Assembly (NCBI RefSeq): GCF_007676705.1
Contig: NZ_VEBF01000001.1
Span: 1,798,001 to 1,862,000, forward strand
Direction: 5' to 3'
DNA: 64,000 bases
Source of the DNA: Paenibacillus xylanexedens
GTDB lineage: Bacteria > Bacillota > Bacilli > Paenibacillales > Paenibacillaceae
In this document: one piece after another, positions 43,103-52,616 of the stretch
How positions within the stretch are numbered: the first letter of the stretch is position 1
Layout: every line of letters begins with the position of its first letter
Translations under genes and position numbers: made by a program
Notes under the pieces: generated by a model
The model's input: only the letters and a program-made list of their open reading frames with translations
What the model was told of the DNA's origin: nothing
Database searches by the model: none

Positions 43103-44698
43103 TCATTCTCCAGTATTCCAGCGGTCATATGCCCCCTGATACAGTTCGACGATACGGTCGCTGCCCATTTTCTTCATCTGCGCAATATACTTATCCCAGT
43201 TATCAAGCGGTTCCTGGCCGGTCACGAACTTCGCTTCCATCTGCTTGACGTACGTATCCAGGTCAGACAATAGAGCGGTTGCTTCGCTTTGCTCTTCATT
43301 CGTCAGATAAACGTTAGGAAATGGGGCTTTTCCGATAGGTACCAACTTCTCTTGATTCTGCTGGTCAATCCACTCATCAAATTCGGTGCGAAGCCCTTTC
43401 GCTACATCCGGATCATTAATGCCCGGTGTCAGGATACCAAAGTTTGGCGTGATTTTACCCCGGTATTCCTCACGATCACCGCCGCCAGGAACAGGGAGCC
43501 ACTCTTTCACGTGGTTTTCCTTGTCTTTGAATTTCCACAGAACGCCTTCAGGACCTTGATTGAACAGGGTCGCACCTTCGTAACTGTATATATAGTCGAT
43601 CCAGCGCATCGTCGCCTCAGGAGACGGGTTGCTGCTCGTAATAGCAAAGGTACCACGAGCTGACATGCCCGGATGCTTGCCGTACACAGGAGAGTCTGCA
43701 ACCTCGCTCTTCACTGGCGTCATCAGCGGATGATCCGTGCTAGGTTCACCACCGAGCGTGAAGTATGGATGGTAATCGTTGAATAGTGCAAGTTTGTTAC
43801 TTTCACCTTTTGCTTTTTTCTGATCGCCTGTTTGTGAGAAGGTCTCATGATCCAGCAAGTCTTCCTTCCACAAGCGGTTCATGAATGTCAGATAACCTTT
43901 GTAGCCTTCTTCTTGATATGGATAGTGAACTTTTCCGTCTTTATCGGAATAGATGCCTTCGTTGTACATTCCCCAGAAGCCGAAGAAGAACATGCGGAGA
44001 TCATCCAATTTTACAGAAGTAAGCGGTATTTCATCTTGCTGGCCATTGCCATTAGGGTCTTCTTCTTTTACACGTTTAAGATACGTATACAATTCTTCGG
44101 TAGTCTTGGGCTCTTCTACGTTAAGGGCCTTTAGGAATTCCCCGTTGTACCACATCGGGCCTCTGTACCACACAGCTGCCGTGTCGATGAAGGGGAGTGC
44201 ATACATATGCCCGTCAGGCGTTGTAAATGATTTACGAACATCCGGGTTCTCATCGAGGATCTTTTTGATATTGGGTGCATAACCTTCGTCAATGTATTTT
44301 TCCAATGGGATCAGAATACCCTGGCTTCCATAAGTCACCTGCTCAGCTGGCTTGAGATCTGCAGCGTAGAACATATCTGGCAAGTCCCCGCTCGCGAAAA
44401 CCAGATTCTTCTTCGTTTCAAAGCTGTCGATCGGTGAAAGCTGATATTCCAGCTTGATGCCCGACAGTTTCTCCATTTCTTGCAGCACAGGCATCGTGCT
44501 CCAGTCAGCTACACCCGCATCCTGAGACATAACCTTCAACGTTAGCGTTTCGTCTACAATCGGGAAGCCTTCTTTTTTGACCCCTTCAACATTAGAGGTT
44601 GTGCTCCCGTCTTCATTGGTTGAACCACAAGCTGCAAGCAATGTTGCTAATAAGGTGAGACAGAGTGTAATGGATGAAGCCTTGCGAAGCTTTTTCAT
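43103..44698 (-). CDS. Oligosaccharide ABC transporter binding lipoprotein, LipO/LplA type
   Basis: The 531-aa family 1 solute-binding protein has a lipobox LAAC at Cys24. The mature part shows the large binding-protein fold typical of LplA/LipO and YtcQ: SGIKLEYQLSPIDSFETKKN, ASGDLPDMFYAADLKPAEQV, YALPFIDTAAVWYRGPMWYN. It would bring a glycan to the two Lpl-type permeases encoded upstream. These proteins generally handle complex oligosaccharides; the fucosidase downstream suggests a fucosylated ligand. Confidence 0.92.
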   Translation of the reverse strand: MKKLRKASSITLCLTLLATLLAACGSTNEDGSTTSNVEGVKKEGFPIVDETLTLKVMSQDAGVADWSTMPVLQEMEKLSGIKLEYQLSPIDSFETKKNLVFASGDLPDMFYAADLKPAEQVTYGSQGILIPLEKYIDEGYAPNIKKILDENPDVRKSFTTPDGHMYALPFIDTAAVWYRGPMWYNGEFLKALNVEEPKTTEELYTYLKRVKEEDPNGNGQQDEIPLTSVKLDDLRMFFFGFWGMYNEGIYSDKDGKVHYPYQEEGYKGYLTFMNRLWKEDLLDHETFSQTGDQKKAKGESNKLALFNDYHPYFTLGGEPSTDHPLMTPVKSEVADSPVYGKHPGMSARGTFAITSSNPSPEATMRWIDYIYSYEGATLFNQGPEGVLWKFKDKENHVKEWLPVPGGGDREEYRGKITPNFGILTPGINDPDVAKGLRTEFDEWIDQQNQEKLVPIGKAPFPNVYLTNEEQSEATALLSDLDTYVKQMEAKFVTGQEPLDNWDKYIAQMKKMGSDRIVELYQGAYDRWNTGE

Positions 44699-44739
44699 GA
44701 CAACAACTCCCCTTGTTTAATGTGGTATATGGATTAAGA

Positions 44740-45648
44740 TCATCCCTTAACGGAACCGATCATAACACCCTGCACAAAGTAACGCTGTAGGAACGGATAG
44801 ACTGCAATAACCGGAAGGGTGGCAACAATAATGACGGCATATTTAACTAGCGCAGCGATCTCCGCTTTGGTATTCATCGCCGTTGCTGAAGAGGTATCAA
44901 TCGCTCCACCCCCTTGAGCCGCCATCTCCTGAAGCACCAGAATCTGGCGCAGAAAGAGCTGCAACGGGTACTTGGAGGAATCATTCAGATAGATCATGGC
45001 ACTGAAATAGCTGTTCCAGTGTCCAACTCCGTAGAAGAGTGCCATCACTGCAATGATTGGCATGGAAAGCGGAAGCACGATTTTGATGAACAACCGGGTG
45101 TTGGTACACCCATCAATATGCGCCGCTTCCTGCAGCTCCTTGGGAATGGTCGATTGGAAGAACGTACGGCATACGATAATATTCCAGATGGATGCAGCTC
45201 CTGGCAGTATAAGTGCCCACATGCTGTTCACCATACCAAGATCCTTAACCAGCAGGTAACTTGGGACAAGCCCTCCGCTGAAGAACATCGTTACCATAAA
45301 CATAGCCATGAAGAATCCTCGTCCCACAAAATCCGAGCGACTGAGCGCGTAGGCTGCCGGTAGCGTGACAATCAGGTTGACGATGGTGCCTACAACGGTA
45401 TAGATGATCGTATTTTTGTACCCAATCCAGATGTTGGTGTTCTCAAACACCCGGGCATAGCCTTCAAACGTAATGCCTTTCGGAAGCAGCCACATCTCAC
45501 CGGAGCTTACGTATTTGGGATCACTGATTGAAGCACTGATGATGTATAGCAGCGGATACAACACAATGACGAGCGCTACCGTCAGATAGATGTAATTGCA
45601 CAATAAGAACAATTTATCGCTTCTGCTTTCTTTCACTGCGGTTGACAT
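44740..45648 (-). CDS. ABC transporter permease, LplC type
   Basis: The 302-aa permease has six membrane segments and the EAA loop (EAAHIDGCTNTRLFIKIVLPLSMP), with the typical C-terminal QGVMIGSVKG. The start at 45648 follows AGGAGGGGG. It pairs with the LplB-type permease 16 bp upstream. No ATPase gene is in the operon, as is usual for Lpl systems using a shared ATPase. Confidence 0.92.
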   Translation of the reverse strand: MSTAVKESRSDKLFLLCNYIYLTVALVIVLYPLLYIISASISDPKYVSSGEMWLLPKGITFEGYARVFENTNIWIGYKNTIIYTVVGTIVNLIVTLPAAYALSRSDFVGRGFFMAMFMVTMFFSGGLVPSYLLVKDLGMVNSMWALILPGAASIWNIIVCRTFFQSTIPKELQEAAHIDGCTNTRLFIKIVLPLSMPIIAVMALFYGVGHWNSYFSAMIYLNDSSKYPLQLFLRQILVLQEMAAQGGGAIDTSSATAMNTKAEIAALVKYAVIIVATLPVIAVYPFLQRYFVQGVMIGSVKG

Positions 45649-45664
45649 GTGTTTCCCCCTCCTT

Positions 45665-46636
45665 TTACCACAGGCTGTTTTCACTGGTGCGACGTGCAAT
45701 CTGATTCACGGTAATGAGCAGAATCGCATTAACCACGGAGTTGAACAATCCAACGGCCGTAGAGAAACTGTACTGCGCATCGACCAGACCAGACCTATAG
45801 ACAAATGTCGAGATGACATCGGATGAACCCATGTTCAACGGATTTTGCAGCAGTAGAATTTTCTCAAATCCGACGCCCAGAATACTGCCCATATTCAGAA
45901 TTAACAAAATGGTGATCGTAGGGATAATCGCTGGAATGTTAATATGCAGAATCCGCTTGAAGCGGCTTGCACCATCCACCACAGCTGCTTCATGCAGTTG
46001 CGGATCCACACCCGAGAGAGCAGCAAGATAAATAATGGTCCCCCAGCCTGCACTTTGCCAGACTCCTGACAGCACATACACTGTCTTGAACCACGCAGGG
46101 TCCGTCAGGAATTGAGGCGCCTGAAATCCAAGGGCCTCCACCAAATTGACAATCATGCCTGACGAGGGTGATAAAAAGGTAATGATCATCCCCGACATCA
46201 CGACGACCGAAATAAAATGCGGTGCATACGTGACGGTCTGCACGGTACGTTTGAAAAAGGAGTCCTTTACTTCATTGAACGCTAACGCCAGAATAATCGG
46301 CAACGGAAAACCTATAGCCAGCTCATACAAGCTGATGCTAAGGGTATTCCATAGTAAATCCCAGAAATAATAAGAATTGAAGAAACGGATGAAATGATCG
46401 AATCCGACCCACGGGCTTCCCGTGACACCAAGTGTCGGGATAAAGTTTTTGAATGCGATCTGTATACCGTACATCGGACCGTAATGGAATATCAGAAAGT
46501 ATAGAAATGCTGGCGCGATAAACAGATACAACTCCCAGTTTCGAATCATCCTTCTCCATAATTTATTTTTCTTGCTGTTCGGAATCGTGTTTACCGCTAA
46601 GTTTTGCGTCGAGGGAGACTCCCCATTTAGCTGCAT
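45665..46636 (-). CDS. ABC transporter permease, LplB type
   Basis: The 323-aa first gene of the operon is an LplB-like permease with six membrane segments and the EAA loop (LHEAAVVDGASRFKRILHIN). The ATG at 46636 follows AAAGGAGG with 10 bases spacing; the upstream in-frame ATG at 46738 would add 34 residues not seen in the family. The order LplB, LplC, binding protein matches many Paenibacillus systems. Confidence 0.92.
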   Translation of the reverse strand: MQLNGESPSTQNLAVNTIPNSKKNKLWRRMIRNWELYLFIAPAFLYFLIFHYGPMYGIQIAFKNFIPTLGVTGSPWVGFDHFIRFFNSYYFWDLLWNTLSISLYELAIGFPLPIILALAFNEVKDSFFKRTVQTVTYAPHFISVVVMSGMIITFLSPSSGMIVNLVEALGFQAPQFLTDPAWFKTVYVLSGVWQSAGWGTIIYLAALSGVDPQLHEAAVVDGASRFKRILHINIPAIIPTITILLILNMGSILGVGFEKILLLQNPLNMGSSDVISTFVYRSGLVDAQYSFSTAVGLFNSVVNAILLITVNQIARRTSENSLW

Positions 46637-47592
46637 CAGTTTGTTTCCTCCTTTTCTAATGAAAATCCGGCCGTTTGTGAGGAAGAGCCAAGCACTCCTG
46701 TTTAAATATAAGGAAGAAGTTCCGAACCGCGTTTCCATGACGAGCGGCTTTGTTCCCTCCTTAATTGGTAACGCTTACATACTGAGTTTATGGATCATTT
46801 CCGAATCCGTAAATATGCCATTTCCATCTTCACTCTTAAAATCACGGAATATACTGTTACAACGGGGGTTTACACTTTTGTTATCAGCTTGTCATTGTCA
46901 TTTTGGGGAAGTAAAACATGTAGAATTTGACCCTTTTCCCTCCTTTAGATGTCATTTGGAGTTGTATCATACGAACTTGGAAAGATGTTGGATCTAAACG
47001 GAGATTAGAAAACAGGCTTTAAAGTCAAAACCCACATACTTATCCGACCATGGTATTCATGTCTAAACGCATCATACTCCAGGAAAAGCCACTTAAATGT
47101 TGAATAGAAGTGTCATATTATCTACCATATACCTATCGCATATTACATGCCTGTAATTGGCTTGCCCTTATTCTATAATTCTCCTCCCTCTTTCGTATAT
47201 ATGTTGTTTTTATCTCTGCCTACAGGATACATAAATGCTTTTAAACACTGGGAATATCGAGTCGTATATGTAGATTTTGCACAAGACTTGGAAACTGAGT
47301 CTTGTGGTTTTTTAGAAAAAGACCATAGTGTAAGCCACTACAATAACACAAATTAGCTGTATAACCTTAACAAATATCCATTATATATTTTATAGATTAG
47401 AGATTTTATGTTAATTAACATAACACAAACGAACAATAAAATTTCACAAAATGTAATTCAAATTATCATCCAAAGAATAGTTGTCCTGTAACTTGACTGA
47501 GATGAATCAATTCAACATTCTTCCCTTTTCCATCATCAGGATGTAATCCGTATTCTTAGCGGTTAAAAGCCTATGTACAGCTTCAACTCAAA
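46637..47592. other. About 950-bp intergenic region before the Lpl operon
   Basis: The region should contain the Lpl operon promoter. It is AT-rich and holds an isolated terminator-like hairpin on the plus strand (47281-47316). A plus-strand frame at 46572-46997 overlaps the permease gene antisense and lacks a ribosome binding site, so it was not called. No repeat family of the window was found here. Confidence 0.5.
47281..47316 (+). terminator. Orphan terminator hairpin in an intergenic region
   Basis: ACAAGACT and AGTCTTGT form a perfect 8-bp stem with a 9-base loop, followed by GGTTTTTT. No protein gene leads into it, so it could end a small RNA. Confidence 0.5.
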
Positions 47593-47632
47593 TGAAAAAC
47601 CCACCCTCCATACATATATGGAAGGTGGGTTT
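47593..47632 (-). terminator. Terminator of the SLH-protein gene
   Basis: AAACCCACC (47597-47605) and GGTGGGTTT (47624-47632) form the outer stem, with TCCATA / TATGGA inside. The minus strand ends in TTTTT. Confidence 0.85.
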
Positions 47633-47683
47633 GAGGATACATATCCGTTTAACAGCATTTAGTTTATATGGTTTGCAGTGAAT

Positions 47684-48607
47684 TTACTTGCCAGAAGGTT
47701 GAGCTTCTGCCGTATATCCAGTTGGGATATCCGTTTCAGCAGTCACATTCGTAATGACCATCGGATACATCATGTCTGGATCAGGTTGAATAATGGAATA
47801 GAGCACGATAGCGCGTCCATCCTTCTCCAATTTTACATCATCAATCTTCAATCCATAACCAGGGTGAGGCATTTCAGCACTGAGTTTAACTTTGGTTGTT
47901 TTGTCATCAACCTTCGTCGTTGTCACTTCAGGCACAATCGCTTGCTGGCCTTCACCTGGGGTGGTTGGAGTTGGCTCTGCTGAGCCGCCATTGCCGTGTT
48001 TATCCACAAATTCAAGTGCATTGAAGATCATGCTTGCAGCCTCCATACGGGTAAGCGACTGATCTGGACGGAAATTACCGTCCTTATCCAGTTCAATGAT
48101 GTTCATGTTCAGCAGGTTCTGGACTGCAGATATGGCGTCCTTACCGATTTTATTTTCGTCCTTAACAAGATTATACTTCATGATGACCGGATAATTCCCG
48201 GTTGTGTTAATCCCTTCATGAAGCAAAATAACAAATTGCTCGCGTGTCATCTTACCCTGCGGGTTTACTTCTACCGGAACAGACAATCCGTTTTGCGTAG
48301 CCGCTTGAACAGCGTCAGCATACCAAGTGTCCGGACTAATTTTATCCTGCGCAGAAGACGCAGCATATGCATTTTTCAGACCAAATGCATTCACAATCAG
48401 TTGAACACCCTGAGGCTCGGACAATGCAAGATCTGGACGGAACAGATCCGCTGTCACTCCGTTAACAATACCTTTTGATTTCAAAGAATCGACAACCGAC
48501 TTCTGCCCTTCATCTTTCACATCTGAAAACGCGAGTACCGATGCACCTCCTGCTGTCAAAGAAACGCAGAGCGCAAGCGTTGCAGCCAATCCTTTTTTAT
48601 GTTTCAT
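47684..48607 (-). CDS. S-layer-homology (SLH) domain surface protein
   Basis: The 307-aa exported protein has a signal peptide (about residues 1-26, LAATLALCVSLTAGGASVLA) and about three SLH-type repeats (FSDVKDEGQKSVVDSLKSKG, DKISPDTWYADAVQAATQNG, AISAVQNLLNMNIIELDKDG with FRPDQSLTRMEAASM). These bind cell-wall polymers. A C-terminal domain (about 235-307: HPGYGLKIDDVKLEKDGRAI, MYPMVITNV) resembles the PrcB C-terminal type. It is divergent from the ABC exporter. Its role is probably structural or regulatory at the cell surface. Confidence 0.88.
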   Translation of the reverse strand: MKHKKGLAATLALCVSLTAGGASVLAFSDVKDEGQKSVVDSLKSKGIVNGVTADLFRPDLALSEPQGVQLIVNAFGLKNAYAASSAQDKISPDTWYADAVQAATQNGLSVPVEVNPQGKMTREQFVILLHEGINTTGNYPVIMKYNLVKDENKIGKDAISAVQNLLNMNIIELDKDGNFRPDQSLTRMEAASMIFNALEFVDKHGNGGSAEPTPTTPGEGQQAIVPEVTTTKVDDKTTKVKLSAEMPHPGYGLKIDDVKLEKDGRAIVLYSIIQPDPDMMYPMVITNVTAETDIPTGYTAEAQPSGK

Positions 48608-48829
48608 TTCCTGGCACCTCCATATGATTAGTAAAACCTATTTTTTACCTCTTCATTCCTACAGACGGGATACCCTTAGAAAATGTTTCAGTCATTTCGA
48701 CATCTGGTGAATACAACACGGGAACACTGCATACAACTCTTCTCCAACGCCGATAATCTAAATCACCTAACTGGCTTCGTTGACATCCTTTCGGATTAGC
48801 GCAAAAATAAGAATAGAGAAATCCATTGG

Positions 48830-48910
48830 ATGACGGATAAACACCAAACCGGATCGCATACAGTAAGAGGGCACGACGCGCTAATAACCAGGTGTCGGCC
48901 CTTTTCTTGA
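48830..48910 (+). CDS. 26-codon leader ORF of the ABC exporter
   Basis: A frame of 26 sense codons (beginning MTDKHQTGSHTVRGH) ends with TGA at 48908-48910, exactly at the T-run of a terminator hairpin it wholly overlaps. The ribosome binding site is weak (GAG, 11 bases upstream). A translating or stalled ribosome would change folding of the terminator, as in antibiotic-responsive attenuators such as the bmrB leader before bmrCD. Expression of the peptide is inference. Confidence 0.45.
   Translation: MTDKHQTGSHTVRGHDALITRCRPFS
48868..48908 (+). terminator. Attenuator terminator in the ABC-exporter leader
   Basis: GGGC-A-CGAC (48869-48877) pairs with GTCG-GCCC (48894-48901) with one bulged A, followed by TTTTCTT. 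It lies 50 bp before the exporter's ATG, with no gene ending into it, so it is an attenuator rather than an ordinary terminator. Confidence 0.65.
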
Positions 48911-48958
48911 CTCCACCTGTTGAACTGACTTCACCTATACCAAAGGAGAACAATGATT

Positions 48959-50701
48959 ATGTCCAAGAAAGGATTACTTCGCGGTTATGTTGTGTCGAAC
49001 TGGCCTGTATATCTGATTGCTGTTCTTCTGATTATTGCCTCCAATGTCGGGCAGGCATCCCTCCCCCGCATACTGGGCAGTTTCACCGACCAGTTGATGC
49101 AGAATACACTTCAGATGCAGACAGTCGTAAGGTACAGCCTTTCCCTTCTGGCTATTGCCATCGGGTATAATCTGCTCTTCGGTACCGGGCAATTCATGAT
49201 TATGAAGCTCGGTCGACGTTTCGAGTTCATGACGCGTGAGCGGATCTTCAGTAAGTTTTCCGAACTTAGTGAGCACTATTTCTCCAAACAGGGAAACGGA
49301 AAGCTGCTCAGTTATGTCATGAATGACGTGACTTCCGTCCGTGAAGCGATATCCAATGGCGTAACGCTCATGACCAATGCTACTTTCCTGCTGTTATCCT
49401 GCATTGTCATGATGCTGCTTAGCGGGATTCCACTGACGCTCATTCTGATCAGTGTTGTGCCCTTGCTGGCGATTCCATTTCTGGTCGTGTTTTTCGGTCC
49501 CCGGATTCGCAAGCGCTCTCGTGACGTACAAGAGGCCCTTGCGACCATGACGGAGTCCGCAGAAGAACAGCTGGGTGGCATTCGCGTAACCAAGACATTT
49601 GCCATCGAAGACAGTGCTCGTGCACGCTTTGGAACTACCGTCGATGCAATCAAGAGCAAGCAGCTGCGGCTTGTTCGCCTTTCTTCCCTGTTTCAGGCTT
49701 TGCTCCCGCTGCTCGGAGCGATCTCATTGGTTGTTTCCCTTCTTGTTGGAGGAATTATGACCATGCAGAATTCCATTACACTTGGAAGTTTTGTCGCCTT
49801 GACGTTATATCTGCGCATTATCATGGGACCGCTTCAACAGATCGGCAATGTCATTAATACTGTCCAGCGCTCCGGGGCATCACTGGAGCGAGTGAATGAC
49901 CTGCTGAGCGAAGTAGCTGATGTACGTGAACTTCCTGAAGCCACAGCGCTCCATACCGTACAAGATATCACCATGGAGAATCTAACCTTCTCCTATCCTG
50001 GCAGTTCATCTCCTGCTCTCCAAAACATTCAACTGAATATCCGCGCCGGGCGAACCGTCGGTATTGTAGGCAAAACAGGTTCTGGTAAAAGCACCCTCGT
50101 TAAGCTATTGCTGCGTACATATGAACCACCTGAAGGATCGATCCGCATCAATGGTACAGATATTCGGCAGTTATCGCTCGAAAGCCTTAGATCCCGCATC
50201 GCCTATGTCCCTCAGGATGGATTCCTGTTTAGCACAACCATCCGCGACAACATTGCATTTAGCGACCGGGAAGTATCGCTGGATACGGTGGAGCATAGTG
50301 CGCGCCAAGCCATGATCTATGACAATATTGTCCGATTTCCTGACCGCTTCGATACACGACTTGGCGAACGTGGGCTCACGCTATCTGGCGGACAACGTCA
50401 ACGAACGAGCCTCGCAAGAGGACTGATCAAGCAAGCACAGTTACTTATTCTGGATGACAGCATGAGCGCGGTTGATGCTGTCACAGAGAGTGGTATTCTA
50501 CGCAGCCTGCGTGAGATCAGCAAAGGCAAAACCACATTAATCATCTCTCACCGCATCAGCGCAGTCCGTCATGCCGACGATATTATCGTTCTGGATGAAG
50601 GGCGAGTTGCTGAACAGGGAACACACGCTCAGCTGATGGCTGCCAAGGGATTATATGCGGCAACCTATCGTTTGCAGGAGGAGGGATTGCATCATGTCTA
50701 A
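48959..50701 (+). CDS. Heterodimeric ABC exporter subunit with degenerate ATPase site (BmrC/YheI-like)
   Basis: The 580-aa half-transporter has six membrane helices (about residues 15-300) and an ATPase domain: Walker A GKTGSGKST, signature LSGGQRQRTS, and Walker B ILDDSMSAVD. Asp replaces the catalytic Glu after Walker B, the mark of the degenerate subunit of heterodimeric exporters (YheI/BmrC type). ATG 48959 is chosen because AAAGGAG is 10 bases upstream; ATG 48953 is too close. It overlaps the partner gene by 8 bases. Multidrug export is likely, and a leader attenuator suggests antibiotic induction. Confidence 0.92.
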   Translation: MSKKGLLRGYVVSNWPVYLIAVLLIIASNVGQASLPRILGSFTDQLMQNTLQMQTVVRYSLSLLAIAIGYNLLFGTGQFMIMKLGRRFEFMTRERIFSKFSELSEHYFSKQGNGKLLSYVMNDVTSVREAISNGVTLMTNATFLLLSCIVMMLLSGIPLTLILISVVPLLAIPFLVVFFGPRIRKRSRDVQEALATMTESAEEQLGGIRVTKTFAIEDSARARFGTTVDAIKSKQLRLVRLSSLFQALLPLLGAISLVVSLLVGGIMTMQNSITLGSFVALTLYLRIIMGPLQQIGNVINTVQRSGASLERVNDLLSEVADVRELPEATALHTVQDITMENLTFSYPGSSSPALQNIQLNIRAGRTVGIVGKTGSGKSTLVKLLLRTYEPPEGSIRINGTDIRQLSLESLRSRIAYVPQDGFLFSTTIRDNIAFSDREVSLDTVEHSARQAMIYDNIVRFPDRFDTRLGERGLTLSGGQRQRTSLARGLIKQAQLLILDDSMSAVDAVTESGILRSLREISKGKTTLIISHRISAVRHADDIIVLDEGRVAEQGTHAQLMAAKGLYAATYRLQEEGLHHV

Positions 50702-52511
50702 CGCTAACGCTGAACTTCGCCCAGATCCAGAGGCCGATCAGAGTAAACGAACTTCGTTCAAGGCCATGATGGCATACGCCAAACCTCATAAATGGGCCTT
50801 TGCCGGTATCTTCTTCTGTTCACTGCTTGGCATATCGGCAGATCTGCTGCAACCCTATCTGGTGAAGATCGCCATTGATGATCATCTGGCCATAGGCCAG
50901 ACCAGTGTGGGCTTTCTCGTTCAACTCGCAGCTATTTTTCTCGGGCTGGCTGTCATCAGTTTTATTTTTACCTATATCCAGAATAATCTGTTGCAGCATG
51001 TGGGACAGAACATTGTATCCCGGATCAGAAAGGACCTGTTCAAGCATATCTCCAAAATGTCCATGTCCTTCTTTGACCGTTTTCATATCGGCAGTCTGGT
51101 TACGAACGTATCCAGTGATACGGAAACCATCAGCAGCTTTTTCACTCAAGTACTGCTCAGTCTGATTCGAGATGGCATGATGCTGGTGCTCATTATCGTC
51201 TTTATGTTCCAGCTTGATCCTGTACTGGCAAGTTACTCCCTGATCGTGCTGCCTGTCATTGCGGTGGTTGCGGTATTATTCCGTAGTCGACTGCGGAAAG
51301 CTTATCAAAATGCTCGTACGCGTCTTTCCCGTTTGATCGCATTTACGGCAGAGAACTTGTCCGGTATGTTCCTGATTCAAGCTTTTCACCAGGAAGAAGA
51401 ACAGAAGAGACGTTTCTCGGAACAGAATGCACTCCATCTGAAAGCCAACATTGCACAAGCCCGTTCCAATGTCATATTCAACCGCACGTTTGATATCCTT
51501 GGTAATGCGGCACTGGTCATGATGGTCTGGCTTGGAGGTCGCGCCGTATTGGGTGAGTCCCTGCAAGTCGGGGTATTGTATGCGTTTATCAGCTATATTC
51601 GTCAGTTCTTTCAACCGATTAACCAGATTACGATGCAATGGAATACATTCCAATCGACCACTGTGTCGATGGATCGCATCTGGAACATTCTGAATACGCG
51701 GCCTGAAGTGGCCGATCCCGAACCTCAACAGGCTTCGTCACTCGAACCTCGGAACGTGATGGGGCAGATTGATTTTAATGATGTATCGTTCGGTTATCGG
51801 GCAGATCGGCCCTTGATCCAGCAGATGAACCTGCACCTCTATCCGGGTGAAATGGTAGGTATCGTTGGGACAACAGGTGCTGGCAAAAGTACACTGATCT
51901 CCCTGCTCAATCGCTTCTATGATGTAGATAAGGGCAGTATCGAGATTGATGGTACCGATATCCGGCACCTGCCGCAGGCTAAGCTTCATCGTATCGTGGG
52001 TCTGATTCAACAGGAACCCTTCCTGTTCTCTGGCTCCATTATTGATAATGTGAGAATGTTTCGTGAGGATATTACGAGAGAGCAGGCGATTGAAGCCTGT
52101 CAGTTTGTCGGAGCACATGCGATGATTTCACGTTTGCCTCAAGGGTATGATACGCATCTATCCGAACGGGGAAGCGGTCTGTCTGCCGGGGAGCGGCAGT
52201 TGATCTCGTTTGCCCGGATCGTGGTGTTTCAGCCTCGCGTGCTCATTCTGGATGAAGCAACCGCCAATCTGGACTCACATACCGAACAGCTCGTACAGCA
52301 AGCGCTGGAATCGGTATCCCAAGGACGCACAACCATCGTCATTGCCCATCGTCTGTCCACCGTGATGCACGCCGATCGAATTCTGGTGATGGAGAATGGG
52401 GAAATTGTGGAGGAAGGCCCGCACAAGGAACTGATCGCTGCCAAAGGCGTGTATGCCGATTTGTACACCCATGCGCGTGATGCAGGTAAAAATTCAGCTA
52501 TATCAGGGTAA
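50694..52511 (+). CDS. Heterodimeric ABC exporter subunit with canonical ATPase site (BmrD/YheH-like)
   Basis: The 605-aa partner subunit has an N-terminal tail of about 30 residues, six membrane helices, and an ATPase domain with Walker A GTTGAGKST, signature LSAGERQLIS and Walker B ILDEATANLD carrying the catalytic Glu. ATG 50694 follows GGAGGAGGG and overlaps the upstream stop in ATGTCTAA, so the subunits are made together. With its partner it forms one exporter. Substrates are not predictable. Confidence 0.93.
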   Translation: MSNANAELRPDPEADQSKRTSFKAMMAYAKPHKWAFAGIFFCSLLGISADLLQPYLVKIAIDDHLAIGQTSVGFLVQLAAIFLGLAVISFIFTYIQNNLLQHVGQNIVSRIRKDLFKHISKMSMSFFDRFHIGSLVTNVSSDTETISSFFTQVLLSLIRDGMMLVLIIVFMFQLDPVLASYSLIVLPVIAVVAVLFRSRLRKAYQNARTRLSRLIAFTAENLSGMFLIQAFHQEEEQKRRFSEQNALHLKANIAQARSNVIFNRTFDILGNAALVMMVWLGGRAVLGESLQVGVLYAFISYIRQFFQPINQITMQWNTFQSTTVSMDRIWNILNTRPEVADPEPQQASSLEPRNVMGQIDFNDVSFGYRADRPLIQQMNLHLYPGEMVGIVGTTGAGKSTLISLLNRFYDVDKGSIEIDGTDIRHLPQAKLHRIVGLIQQEPFLFSGSIIDNVRMFREDITREQAIEACQFVGAHAMISRLPQGYDTHLSERGSGLSAGERQLISFARIVVFQPRVLILDEATANLDSHTEQLVQQALESVSQGRTTIVIAHRLSTVMHADRILVMENGEIVEEGPHKELIAAKGVYADLYTHARDAGKNSAISG

Positions 52512-52616
52512 TGAACCTGAGTTATATTGTACAAAGAACGTTGAACATGCCGCTCTGCTCATGCAGGCGGCACGTTTGACATATCGATCAGGCAATGTTC
52601 TTGAGGAGGAGTATCT

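Noticed and set aside
46572..46997. 141-codon plus-strand frame at the start of the Lpl operon
   Set aside because: Overlaps the permease gene antisense, has low-complexity composition and no ribosome binding site.
48645..48953. 102-codon minus-strand frame in the SLH/ABC divergent region
   Set aside because: It is antisense to the attenuator and leader ORF and has no supporting motif or site.
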